Shown piece by piece: positions 24,929-33,517 of a stretch of 64,000 bases of DNA (position 1 is the first letter of the stretch; the number at the start of each line of letters is the position of its first letter). The position numbers and the translations under genes are program-made. The DNA comes from an uncultured Pelagibacteraceae bacterium (GTDB taxonomy: Bacteria > Pseudomonadota > Alphaproteobacteria > Pelagibacterales > Pelagibacteraceae), in assembly GCA_902555585.1 (NCBI GenBank), contig CACDSY010000002.1, positions 152,001-216,000 on the forward strand, read 5' to 3'. The notes under the pieces were generated by a model, which did no database searches, was not told where the DNA came from, and saw only the letters and a program-made list of their open reading frames with translations.

Positions 24929-25474
24929 TCTTAATTTATTTCCTCTTTTGTGAAGTATCTTTAACGTTTTAATCATCACCTTAACATCATTTATAGCAAC
25001 GTGGCTTTTAAGATTATCTTTGATTTTTAAATTTTTTTTGAAATCACTAATTCTTACCCATTTTTTTGATTTAAAAGTCTTTTGAATCCATGGCTGAATA
25101 TTATAGAATTTAACATCATTAAGTGTTATTTTTGATTTTATTAGTTTTTGGTTAGCTTTGATAATTTTATCATCTCGGCCATTAGAAAAAACAACTTTTG
25201 TATTTCTTAAAAATTGGTTTAATCTAAATATACCTTCTTCAAAATCGATACCATTTCTATCAAGTATTTTTTGGGTTATACTAGTTAATTTAGTTATCCT
25301 AGTTGGAATTTTTTTCTTTATTCTAGGTTTTAAATAAATATTTAATTTTTTTAATATTTTAAAGTTATTGTCAGTATTGATACATCCTATTTGGATAATT
25401 TCATAAAAGTCTTTTTTTTTACTTTTTTTAATTTTAGAAAATTTTATATACTCAGTATCTAAAAATGATTTCAT
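24917..25474 (-). CDS. DEDDh-type 3'-5' exonuclease (RNase T/DnaQ-like)
   Basis: A 185-residue exonuclease. FLDTEY (residues 4-9) gives the first Asp and Glu, GRDDKII near 98 the second Asp, and SHVAINDV near 161-168 the His and last Asp of the DEDDh site. The EYI opening differs from the usual FDxET. KxPTRITKLTSIT resembles the IxxLTGIT segment of the family. It is of single-domain size, like RNase T or oligoribonuclease, but closer by motif spacing to DnaQ-like proteins. Its ATG overlaps the stop of the oxygenase gene (ATGA). A nuclease has no clear role in a glycan island; it could be an RNA or DNA processing passenger. Confidence 0.75.
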   Translation of the reverse strand: MKSFLDTEYIKFSKIKKSKKKDFYEIIQIGCINTDNNFKILKKLNIYLKPRIKKKIPTRITKLTSITQKILDRNGIDFEEGIFRLNQFLRNTKVVFSNGRDDKIIKANQKLIKSKITLNDVKFYNIQPWIQKTFKSKKWVRISDFKKNLKIKDNLKSHVAINDVKVMIKTLKILHKRGNKLRLED

Positions 25475-26298
25475 ACATTTATCTTATTATAATTAGCATT
25501 ATAAGATATTTGCATTTTTTTTAATTTGTGGTCTAGTATATATGGAACCTTGTCATAAGGAATAAAAGATGACAACAATGACCATCTGATATTTTTACCC
25601 TTATAGGGTGTTGATCCATGAAACATAAATGTAGTAAAAATTATTGCATCACCAGGATTTAAATTAGGGAAATGCAAATTTTTTTTTTTAAAAAGATCTT
25701 TAACAATTTTATTATTATAGTTTTCATTTTCTCTACCATTTAAAATTTTTTCAACTATTCCAATCGTGTGATGTTCTGCAGGTTTATTAGACTGTTTGTA
25801 TTTTAAATGTCCATATTTATGAGATCCAGGAATAAGACATAAAGAACCTGTTTTTTTATTAACTGGGACTAATGGACACCACATCAAAGCAAAACTGTTT
25901 GAAATATTATTCAATTCTTGATGAAGTGGTAAATGATGATGGTCTTCTTTGTGATCCAATCTAAGTCTTTGACCTAAAACAAATAAGTTTTTATTATTAA
26001 CTATTTCTTTCATTGTATTTGTTATTTTTTTTGAGAAGACTACAGCATTAAGAGAGTCCATAAGTTTTAAAGAATTATAAAAATGAGATTTAAGGACTGG
26101 ATTTTTTTTGTTTAAAATTAAATACTTTTGATCAATTGTATCACTGATTTTAAAAGTAATATTATTTTTTCTTAAGATGAAAGATAGAATTTCATCTATT
26201 TGAGAGTAAATAGATTTAATTTGTTTTTTAGAAATAAAATTTTTAATTACAGTAAATCCTTTTTCATTAAACTCTTGTAATTTTATTTTTGACAGCAT
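25471..26298 (-). CDS. Phytanoyl-CoA dioxygenase (PhyH)-like oxygenase
   Basis: A 275-residue Fe(II)/2-oxoglutarate oxygenase. GFTVIKNFIS opens the domain; PLHQE supplies a His and acid ligand; WCPLVPVNKKTGSLCLIPGSH is the core PhyH pattern (given here in part), and TFMFHGSTPYKGKNIRWS has the distal His and the 2OG-binding Arg. The family hydroxylates small molecules; in glycan clusters it may hydroxylate an acyl chain or sugar. The frame continues to an ATG at 26355, but that would overlap the divergent methyltransferase start by 31 bases; ATG 26298 is preferred. A second, distant member is at 45706-46623. Confidence 0.8.
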   Translation of the reverse strand: MLSKIKLQEFNEKGFTVIKNFISKKQIKSIYSQIDEILSFILRKNNITFKISDTIDQKYLILNKKNPVLKSHFYNSLKLMDSLNAVVFSKKITNTMKEIVNNKNLFVLGQRLRLDHKEDHHHLPLHQELNNISNSFALMWCPLVPVNKKTGSLCLIPGSHKYGHLKYKQSNKPAEHHTIGIVEKILNGRENENYNNKIVKDLFKKKNLHFPNLNPGDAIIFTTFMFHGSTPYKGKNIRWSLLSSFIPYDKVPYILDHKLKKMQISYNANYNKINV

Positions 26299-26324
26299 AT
26301 TAGGTATGTTAATATATTTAAAAA
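26299..26324. promoter_or_regulatory. Twenty-six-base divergent intergenic region
   Basis: Only 26 bases separate the chosen start codons of the leftward oxygenase and rightward methyltransferase genes. No Shine-Dalgarno element is visible for either gene. Promoters must reach into the coding sequences, or one transcript starts far inside the other gene. Confidence 0.3.
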
Positions 26325-27488
26325 ATGAAAAATCAATGTTTTCTTCATAAAACAAAACCTGAAATAATTTATAGCGAAAATTTAGACCTATTTAATTTTG
26401 GGAATTTAAAATTATCATATGGTTTATGTAAAGATTGTGGGCATATTTTTCAGACTGAGTCAGCAAATAAATCTCAAATGAAAAATCATTATAAAAAATT
26501 ATTAATGTATTTAGATAATTTATCAAAACCAAGTAATGATAAAATTAAAAATGTATCCCGCCATATTTCTATGATAAAACAAGAATTTAAAAATTTTCCA
26601 GAAAAAGTATTAGAGGTAAGCTCTATGAATTCTTATACTTTAAAACAGTATAAAAATAATGGTAGCAAAATCATTTTTGCTTTAGAGCCCAACTCAAGAG
26701 TTTCAAAATTACTTAGAAAAGATAAAATTAAAGTTTTCAATATGGAAATAGAAAAATTTAAATCAAACAAAAAATTTGATTTAATTATTTTAACGCATGT
26801 TTTGGAGCATCTCTTTGACCCTCTTTCTGCTCTAAAAAAATGTAATAATGTTCAAAAAGAAGGTCAAAAAATTTTAGTTGAGGTACCTCTCTTTGAAAAA
26901 GTTGAAAATTATACTATAGGGTCAATGCATCTAGAGCATTTACATTATTTTTCAGAAAATAATTTAATACAATTAATAACCTTGGCAGGTTATGAAATTG
27001 ATAATATTTCAAAAATTTTCAAAAGCACGGAATTTCCTTTTATAACAATTGTTGCAACAAAACGAAAAGGGCTAAAGTGCTCAAATACCAACAATTATAA
27101 TCAAAATTTAGTTTCGTTAAAAAGATATATAAAAAATTCTAAATTAAATTGGAAAAAAATAAAAAATAAAATTAATAAAATACCCAGTAATAAGAATATC
27201 TATCTCTATGGAGCTGGTTCATTTACAAGCCAACTAATATTTCATACAGGTTTAAATCAAAAAAGGATATCTGGTATCTTAGATGGGTCAAAGATTAAGC
27301 AAAATAAATATATTGGAAATTATAAGATATTATCACCTGATATAAAAAATATTAAAAAAAACTCTGTTATAGTTATATCTTCTGCAACTTGTCAGGAATC
27401 TATATATAATGATATAAAATATTATAAAAATTTTGGTCATCAGATAATTATGTTATTTCAAACTAAATCGATAATATATAAAATTTAA
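26325..27488 (+). CDS. Class I SAM methyltransferase with C-terminal C-methyltransferase-type domain
   Basis: A 387-residue protein with three parts. The N-terminus has Cys5 and a CKDCGHIFQ segment, a degenerate zinc site like that of sugar C-methyltransferases. The middle domain has VLEVSSMNSYTLK in place of the glycine-rich SAM loop and LTHVLEHLFDPL (about 153-164). The C-terminal domain, with IYLYGAGSFTSQLI (about 291-304) and ILDGSKIKQNKYIG, is the C-terminal Rossmann-like domain of that family. It probably methylates a nucleotide-sugar or glycan, but the weak SAM loop (EVSSMN instead of ExGxGxG) leaves some doubt. It heads the rightward operon that continues into PseB. Confidence 0.75.
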   Translation: MKNQCFLHKTKPEIIYSENLDLFNFGNLKLSYGLCKDCGHIFQTESANKSQMKNHYKKLLMYLDNLSKPSNDKIKNVSRHISMIKQEFKNFPEKVLEVSSMNSYTLKQYKNNGSKIIFALEPNSRVSKLLRKDKIKVFNMEIEKFKSNKKFDLIILTHVLEHLFDPLSALKKCNNVQKEGQKILVEVPLFEKVENYTIGSMHLEHLHYFSENNLIQLITLAGYEIDNISKIFKSTEFPFITIVATKRKGLKCSNTNNYNQNLVSLKRYIKNSKLNWKKIKNKINKIPSNKNIYLYGAGSFTSQLIFHTGLNQKRISGILDGSKIKQNKYIGNYKILSPDIKNIKKNSVIVISSATCQESIYNDIKYYKNFGHQIIMLFQTKSIIYKI

Positions 27489-27492
27489 ATTC

Positions 27493-27498
27493 AAAGGA
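27493..27498 (+). promoter_or_regulatory. Ribosome binding site deciding a TTG start
   Basis: AAAGGA lies six bases before the TTG at 27505. There is no ATG ahead of the Rossmann motif of the PseB gene, so this site fixes TTG as its start. Confidence 0.75.
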
Positions 27499-27504
27499 AT
27501 AAAA

Positions 27505-28509
27505 TTGTTAAACAAATCTTCAATATTAATTACAGGCGGAACGGGCTCATTTGGTCACGAATTTATCAAAATGACATTAAAAAAATTTAGTCCAAAAAAA
27601 ATAATTATTTTTTCACGAGATGAAATGAAACAATGGCATATGAAAGAGACTATGCAAAATAATAAATTGCTTAGATTTATTATTGGTGATGTAAGAGATA
27701 AGGAGAGACTTTACAGAGCAATTAATGGAGTAGATTATGTAATACATGCGGCTGCTACAAAAATTGTTCCAACAGCAGAGCATGACCCTTTTGAATGCAT
27801 TAAAACAAATGTTATAGGCGCAATGAATGTTGTTGATGCATGTTTAGATAATAAGGTAAAAAAAGTAATCGCGTTATCCACAGATAAAGCTTCAAATCCA
27901 ATAAATCTTTATGGAGCATCAAAACTAGCTTCTGATAAAATATTTGTTGCATCAAAGACATACATTGGGAACAACAAAACAAAATTTGCAGTTGTTAGGT
28001 ATGGTAATGTAATGGGATCTCGCGGGTCTGTAATTCCTTTTTTTATTTCAAAATCAAATGAAAAGTATTTACCAGTAACTGACAAAAGAATGACAAGATT
28101 TATGATTTCACTTGAAGATGCAGTAAAATTAGTTTGGCATTCCTTCGAGATAATGTTTGGGGGGGAAATTTTTGTTAAAAAAATTCCATCAATGAATATA
28201 TTGGATATTGCAAAAAGTGTTTCGCCAGATAGTAAAATAAAATTAATAGGAATAAGACCTGGCGAAAAATTACATGAGCAAATGATTGGAGAAGATGATG
28301 CAAGATATACTTATGAATATTCTGACTATTTTAAAATTTTACCAAATTATGTAATGGAGTCTAAATTAAAAAAGAGAATTGTAGGAAAAGGTAAAAAAGT
28401 AAAAGAAAATTTTATTTATTCATCTGAAACTAATAACGATTGGATGACAATAAAAGAATTAAGTAGTTGGTTAAAAGAAAATCAAAAAAATTTTTTAAAA
28501 TCAAAATAA
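27505..28509 (+). CDS. pseB: PseB-like UDP-GlcNAc 4,6-dehydratase (inverting)
   Basis: A 334-residue extended SDR. ILITGGTGSFGHEF (residues 6-19) binds NADP, FSRDEMKQWHM is the segment special to PseB/FlaA1 proteins, AAATKIVPTAEHDP and LSTDKAS hold active-site residues, NLYGASKLASDK contains the Tyr and Lys, and MTRFMISLEDAV and RPGEKLHEQMI are diagnostic. PseB converts UDP-GlcNAc to UDP-2-acetamido-2,6-dideoxy-4-hexulose, the first step to pseudaminic acid or, with other partners, UDP-FucNAc. The start codon is TTG with a good ribosome site. One base separates it from the RmlD-PseC fusion that would use its product. Confidence 0.9.
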   Translation: MLNKSSILITGGTGSFGHEFIKMTLKKFSPKKIIIFSRDEMKQWHMKETMQNNKLLRFIIGDVRDKERLYRAINGVDYVIHAAATKIVPTAEHDPFECIKTNVIGAMNVVDACLDNKVKKVIALSTDKASNPINLYGASKLASDKIFVASKTYIGNNKTKFAVVRYGNVMGSRGSVIPFFISKSNEKYLPVTDKRMTRFMISLEDAVKLVWHSFEIMFGGEIFVKKIPSMNILDIAKSVSPDSKIKLIGIRPGEKLHEQMIGEDDARYTYEYSDYFKILPNYVMESKLKKRIVGKGKKVKENFIYSSETNNDWMTIKELSSWLKENQKNFLKSK

Positions 28510-28510
28510 A

Positions 28511-30598
28511 TTGAAAAAAATAATATTTACTGGTTCAACTGGAATGCTGGGTACTTCATGGATTAATTATATTCATAGTAAACATAAAATTTATTGTCCT
28601 CTTAATAATTCAGTTTTCTTAAAAAAAAAAAATGTAATTGCCGAAAAAGTTGATTTATTTAATTATAAAATTTTTGAAAAATATTTAAAACAAATTAATC
28701 CTGATCACATAATTCATACAGCTGCATTTACAAATGTCGATACCTGCGAAAAACAAAAAATAAAAGCAAAAAAAATCAATTACCAATTAACAAAAAATAT
28801 TGCAAATTTATGTAAAAAATATTCCATAAAATTAATTTATATATCAACAGATCATTTATTTTCTGGAAAGAAAAAATTTTGTAAAGAGAGTGACAAAACA
28901 TATCCTATAAATCAGTATGCTTTAACAAAAAGAAATGGAGAAAAAGAAATTTTAAAAAGTAAAAAAAATTTAATTTTAAGGACAAACTTTTTTGGAAAAA
29001 GTTTAAATAATAAAGTGTCGTTTTCAGACTTTGTCATAAAAAATTTAAAAAATAAAAATTTTATAACCTTATTTGATGATGTCTATATTACTCCTTTAGA
29101 AATCAATAATTTTATAAAAATTGCTGAAGTTTTAATAAAAAAAAATAAATCAGGAATTTATAATATTTCATCAAATGAAAGAGTCTCTAAGTATAATTTA
29201 GGACTTAAAATTGCAAAGTTATTAAATTTGGATGAAAAATATATTTTAAGAGGATCAATAGAAAATGCAAATTTGTTTTCTAAAAGACCCAAGGATATGT
29301 CATTATGTAACAAAAAATTAAGAGAGTTAATCAATAAAAATAAGCTAAGTATTAATTATCAATTAAATTTAATTATGAAAACTTACAAAAAAAAAAAATT
29401 AAAAAAAATTAAAGAAATAATTCCTTATGGAAAACATTATATTGATAAAAAAGATATTTCTGAAGTAGTAAAAACACTCCAGTCATCAAATTTAACTCAA
29501 GGTCCGAAAATAGAGAAATTAGAAAAAGAAATATGTAAATATGTTGGGTCCAAATATGCAGTAGCTGTTTCGAGTGCAACTGCAGGCTTACATTTATCAA
29601 CTTTAGCTTTAGGTATCAAAAAAGGTGACAATATAATCACATCACCTATAACATTTGTTTCTACTGCTAGCATTGGTATTTATTCAGGAGCTAATCCAGT
29701 TTTTTCAGATATAGATCCAAACACTATAAATTTATCTCCAAAAATTTTAGATAAAAAACTAAATTCGATAAGAAATAATAAATTTATTATTCCTGTTCAT
29801 TTTGGTGGTTTGCCTTGCGATATGAAAGAAATAAAAAAAATCGGAGACAAAACAAATTCAATTATAATTGAAGATGCTGCTCATGCTCTAGGCTCCAAAT
29901 ATTCCGATGGATCATTTGTTGGAAACTGTAAATATTCTGATGCTACGGTTTTTTCTTTACATCCAGTTAAAATAATAGCTGCAGGAGAAGGTGGAATAAT
30001 AACAACCAATAGTTCAAAAACCTATAAAAAGCTTTTAAGATTAAGAAGTCATGGAATTATAAAAGAAGAGAGTTTTTATAAATCGAAAAATTCAAAAACT
30101 GAAAAATTAATTAATCCATGGTACTATGAAGTTCAAGAACTTGGGTTCCACTACCGTTTAACAGATATTCAAAGTAGTTTAGCTATCTCTCAGTTAAGGA
30201 AAATAAATTTATTTTTAAAAAAAAGAAATTTATTAGCTAAAAAATATGACAAATATTTTTACAATCATAAAATTATAAAAAAAGCTCAAATTATTAGTGG
30301 TAACGAATTTAGTTCTTATCATCTTTATTTAATAAGAATTGATTTTAATAAATTAAAAATTTCTCGTGCACAATTTTTTATTCAATTAAAAAAAAAAAAT
30401 ATTATATCTCAAGTGCATTATATACCTGTTCCTATGCATTATTTTTATGAAAAAAAAGGATATAATATGAATAATCTTCCAAACGCATTTAAGTATTACA
30501 ATGAAACACTGTCATTACCTTTGTTTTATTCATTAAAAAATTCTGAACAAAAATATGTTATCGAAACAATTTTAGATCTAGTAAAAAAAAATGAATAA
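28511..30598 (+). CDS. RmlD-like reductase fused to PseC-like aminotransferase
   Basis: A 695-residue fusion. Residues 1-285 are an RmlD-type SDR: FTGSTGMLG (6-14), HTAAFTNVD, YISTDHLFSG and Y136-x3-K140 in YALTK. After a Lys-rich linker (about 290-305) a DegT/PseC aminotransferase runs to the end: NLTQGPKIEKLE, AVSSATAGLHLS, ITSPITFVST, IIEDAAHALGS and SLHPVKIIAAGEGG with the PLP Lys at 487. PseC aminates C4 of the PseB product. The RmlD domain could reduce a 4-keto sugar, as WbjC does in UDP-L-FucNAc synthesis. The start is TTG one base after PseB. It contains three A runs of 12, near 28621, 29387 and 30388. Confidence 0.85.
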   Translation: MKKIIFTGSTGMLGTSWINYIHSKHKIYCPLNNSVFLKKKNVIAEKVDLFNYKIFEKYLKQINPDHIIHTAAFTNVDTCEKQKIKAKKINYQLTKNIANLCKKYSIKLIYISTDHLFSGKKKFCKESDKTYPINQYALTKRNGEKEILKSKKNLILRTNFFGKSLNNKVSFSDFVIKNLKNKNFITLFDDVYITPLEINNFIKIAEVLIKKNKSGIYNISSNERVSKYNLGLKIAKLLNLDEKYILRGSIENANLFSKRPKDMSLCNKKLRELINKNKLSINYQLNLIMKTYKKKKLKKIKEIIPYGKHYIDKKDISEVVKTLQSSNLTQGPKIEKLEKEICKYVGSKYAVAVSSATAGLHLSTLALGIKKGDNIITSPITFVSTASIGIYSGANPVFSDIDPNTINLSPKILDKKLNSIRNNKFIIPVHFGGLPCDMKEIKKIGDKTNSIIIEDAAHALGSKYSDGSFVGNCKYSDATVFSLHPVKIIAAGEGGIITTNSSKTYKKLLRLRSHGIIKEESFYKSKNSKTEKLINPWYYEVQELGFHYRLTDIQSSLAISQLRKINLFLKKRNLLAKKYDKYFYNHKIIKKAQIISGNEFSSYHLYLIRIDFNKLKISRAQFFIQLKKKNIISQVHYIPVPMHYFYEKKGYNMNNLPNAFKYYNETLSLPLFYSLKNSEQKYVIETILDLVKKNE

Positions 30599-31481
30599 AT
30601 TCTCAAAGATTATTCTTGGAACGGCACAATTTGGTTCAAATTATGGTATATCAAACAAAAAAGGAGTTTTAGAGAATAAAGAAATAAATAAAATACTCAA
30701 TTCAGCAAAGAAATATAAAGTTAAATTTATTGATACAGCTATATCATATACTAATGCTAACACTGAATTATCCTTAAATAATATCAGAAATTTTAAAATT
30801 ATTACAAAAACACCAAAATTAAAAAATCTTTCTAGAAAGTTATGTGTAAAAGAACAGATTATATCAAACTTTATAAAATTTAAAAAAAAAATTAATTACA
30901 AAAAAAAAATTTTTGCATATTTGATACATTCACCAGCAGATATTAGATCTAAAAATGCAAAAAAAATCTTTAAAGCACTTAACTTTTTAAAAAAGAAAGG
31001 TGAAATAAATAATATAGGTATTTGTATTGAAAAAATGAATGATTTAGATTTTATTTTAAAAAATAAAATAAAAATAGATTTAATTGAATGTCCAGTCAAT
31101 ATTTTTGATCAAAGGTTGTTAAATTATAAAAATCTGGATAAAATAAAAAAAAAAAAAATTAAAATATTTGCTAGATCAATTTTTTTACAAGGTTTATTAC
31201 TATTGCCAAAAAAACAAATTCCAAATTATTTTAAAAAATGGGCTAAAAAAATTGATAATTGGCATCTATTTTTAAATAAAAATAACATTTCAGCTATTCA
31301 AGGATGTATCAATTTTATATTGCTTTCTAAAATTGTTGATAAATTTATAGTTGGAGTGCAGTCATCTAGTGAGTTACTGCAAATAATTAGAATAATAAAA
31401 CAAAAAAAAAAATATAATTTAATATTCAAAGATTTGATTATAAATGATACCAGACTTATAAATTCTGAAAATTGGAAATAA
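30591..31481 (+). CDS. Aldo/keto reductase
   Basis: A 296-residue protein of the aldo/keto reductase superfamily. ILGTAQFGSNYGISN (about 8-22), FIDTAISYTNA with the Asp and Tyr (about 46-56), KIITKTPKL with the Lys, and AYLIHSPADI with the His (about 105-114) keep the catalytic Asp, Tyr, Lys and His positions. GVQSSSELLQII near the C-terminus is the cofactor-phosphate segment. It would reduce a keto or aldehyde sugar with NADPH. The start overlaps the end of the fusion gene by 8 bases. It contains the longest homopolymer seen in the window, 14 A. Confidence 0.82.
   Translation: MNKFSKIILGTAQFGSNYGISNKKGVLENKEINKILNSAKKYKVKFIDTAISYTNANTELSLNNIRNFKIITKTPKLKNLSRKLCVKEQIISNFIKFKKKINYKKKIFAYLIHSPADIRSKNAKKIFKALNFLKKKGEINNIGICIEKMNDLDFILKNKIKIDLIECPVNIFDQRLLNYKNLDKIKKKKIKIFARSIFLQGLLLLPKKQIPNYFKKWAKKIDNWHLFLNKNNISAIQGCINFILLSKIVDKFIVGVQSSSELLQIIRIIKQKKKYNLIFKDLIINDTRLINSENWK
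31145..31158 (+). repeat. Run of 14 A within a coding region
   Basis: Fourteen consecutive A bases lie near codon 186 of the aldo/keto reductase gene and encode Lys residues in frame. Loss or gain of one base would truncate the protein, so this is a candidate slippage site and also a place where assembly should be checked. Confidence 0.9.
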
Positions 31482-31486
31482 AAAAT

Positions 31487-33511
31487 ATGAAGATTGGTAT
31501 TATAGTTCAGGCTAGATTAAATTCTAAAAGACTTCACGGAAAAGTTTTGAAACAATTAGGAAAATATAGTGTTTTAGAAACTTTGATGAAAAGGGTCAGT
31601 AAGTCAAAAAAAGTTAATAAATTCATTTTAGCAATGCCTATAAGAGACAAAAATGACCAAATTATTAAATTATGTAAATTAAATAAATTTGAATATTACT
31701 TTGGTTCTGAAGAAAATGTTTTGGAAAGATATTATATTGCAGCTAAAAAATTTAAACTAAATATAATTATTAGAATTACTGCTGACTGTCCTTTAAGCGA
31801 TCCAGATTTAATAGATGAATTTATAAATAAATTTTTAAGTTTAAAAGTTGATTGTTTATCCAACACTATTGAAAGAACCTATCCTGACGGTTTAGATACT
31901 GAAATATTTACATTTAATTCATTAAAAAAAAGTTATTTGGAGGCAAAAAGTACTTTTGATAAAGAGCATGTAACTCAATATATTTATAATTCAAATAAAT
32001 TTAATATTTTTCATTCCAAAAATAATTTCGACTATTCAGATTATAGACTTACTCTTGACGAAATTGAAGACTTACAATTAATAAAAAAAGTTTTTAAAAA
32101 ATTTAGTCCTAATATTTATTTCAACTATAAAAAAATCTTCAAATTTATCAAAAATAATAAAAAATTATTTGAAATAAACAAAAAATATAAATTAGAAAAA
32201 AATAGTGATTTAACAGCTGGAAATAAATTGTGGAAGAGAGCTAATAATATAATTGCTGGCGGCAATATGCTATTATCAAAAAGACCCGAAATGTTTTTAC
32301 CAAATCTTTGGCCAACATATTTTACAAAAACAAATGGTGTTAAAGTTTGGGATCTAGATAATAATGTTTATGATGATATGCTGTTTGCAGTTGGAACAAA
32401 TATACTTGGCTATAATAATAAAGAGATAAATGAAGCAGTTGCAAAAACGATTAAAGATGGAAATATGAGTTCTTTAAATTGTCCTGAGGAAGTGATCTTA
32501 AGTGAAAAATTATTAGAAATGCATGATTATATAGAGATGCTAAAATTCGCTAGGTCAGGGGGTGAAGCAAATTCAATAGCTATAAGAATTGCAAGAGCCT
32601 ACACGAAAAATTCAAAAGTTGCTATTTGTGGGTATCATGGGTGGCATGATTGGTATTTAGCAACAAATTTAAATAATAAAAAAAATTTAGACAAACATTT
32701 AATGAAAAATTTAGCTACTGAAGGTGTACCGATTACTCTAAAGGATACTGTTTTTAGTTTTGAATATAATGATTTAGAAAAAGTTGAATACTTAATTAAA
32801 AAAAAAAAGATTGGAACAATTAAAATGGAGGTTTTTAGAAATATTAAACCTAAAAATAACTTTTTAAAAAAAATCAGAAAATTATGTGATCAAAATAACA
32901 TAGTTTTGATATTTGATGAATGTACATCTGGGTTTAGGCAATCATATGGAGGATTACATAAAATTTACAACATAGAACCTGATGTTGTAACATTTGGAAA
33001 AGCAATAGGTAATGGTTATGCATTAACTGCTGTAGGTGGAAAAAAGGAAATTATGAGCTCAGCAAACAATACTTTTATCAGTAGTACTTTTTGGACAGAA
33101 AGAATTGGTTATACAGCTGCAATTAAAACACTTGAAATTATGAAAAGAATTAAATCTTGGGAGATAATAACTAAAACAGGCGAATCGATAGATCAAAAAT
33201 GGAGGAAATTAGCTAAAAAAAAACAAATTGATATCGAAACATCGGGTTTATCGGCAATTAAGAGCTTTAATTTTAAAAGTAAATTTAACCTAGAATACAA
33301 AACATTAATCGCACAAGAAATGTTAAAAGAAAATATTTTGGCATCCAATACTATTTATGTATCGACTGAGCATAAGAGTAGTTTAATAAATAAATATTTT
33401 CAAGTTTTAGAATTAATATTTGATAAAATAAAAATGTGTGAAGATGGAATGGATGTTAAAAAGTTACTTAATACAAAAACATCAAATACCACTTTTAAAA
33501 GAATGAATTAA
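31487..33511 (+). CDS. SpsF-like cytidylyltransferase fused to GSA-aminomutase-like aminotransferase
   Basis: A 674-residue fusion. Residues 1-235 match SpsF: IIVQARLNSKRLHGKVL, GSEENVLERYY, RITADCPLSDP and DYRLTLDEIEDLQLI. SpsF-type enzymes are thought to activate acidic sugars as CMP derivatives. Residues about 245-660 are a class III aminotransferase resembling glutamate-1-semialdehyde aminomutase: GGNMLLSKRPEMF, MLKFARSGGEAN, ICGYHGWHDWY, FDECTSGFR and VTFGKAIGNGYAL with the PLP Lys at 505. An upstream TTG (31472) is possible, but ATG 31487 gives the standard SpsF N-terminus five bases after the previous stop. It may aminate and activate a nonulosonic acid or other keto-sugar. Confidence 0.85.
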   Translation: MKIGIIVQARLNSKRLHGKVLKQLGKYSVLETLMKRVSKSKKVNKFILAMPIRDKNDQIIKLCKLNKFEYYFGSEENVLERYYIAAKKFKLNIIIRITADCPLSDPDLIDEFINKFLSLKVDCLSNTIERTYPDGLDTEIFTFNSLKKSYLEAKSTFDKEHVTQYIYNSNKFNIFHSKNNFDYSDYRLTLDEIEDLQLIKKVFKKFSPNIYFNYKKIFKFIKNNKKLFEINKKYKLEKNSDLTAGNKLWKRANNIIAGGNMLLSKRPEMFLPNLWPTYFTKTNGVKVWDLDNNVYDDMLFAVGTNILGYNNKEINEAVAKTIKDGNMSSLNCPEEVILSEKLLEMHDYIEMLKFARSGGEANSIAIRIARAYTKNSKVAICGYHGWHDWYLATNLNNKKNLDKHLMKNLATEGVPITLKDTVFSFEYNDLEKVEYLIKKKKIGTIKMEVFRNIKPKNNFLKKIRKLCDQNNIVLIFDECTSGFRQSYGGLHKIYNIEPDVVTFGKAIGNGYALTAVGGKKEIMSSANNTFISSTFWTERIGYTAAIKTLEIMKRIKSWEIITKTGESIDQKWRKLAKKKQIDIETSGLSAIKSFNFKSKFNLEYKTLIAQEMLKENILASNTIYVSTEHKSSLINKYFQVLELIFDKIKMCEDGMDVKKLLNTKTSNTTFKRMN

Positions 33512-33517
33512 AAGTTT

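Noticed and set aside
26299-26355. Longer PhyH oxygenase start overlapping the divergent methyltransferase
   Set aside because: The extra 19 residues are not part of the PhyH fold and would cover the start of the other gene by 31 bases. ATG 26298 is simpler.
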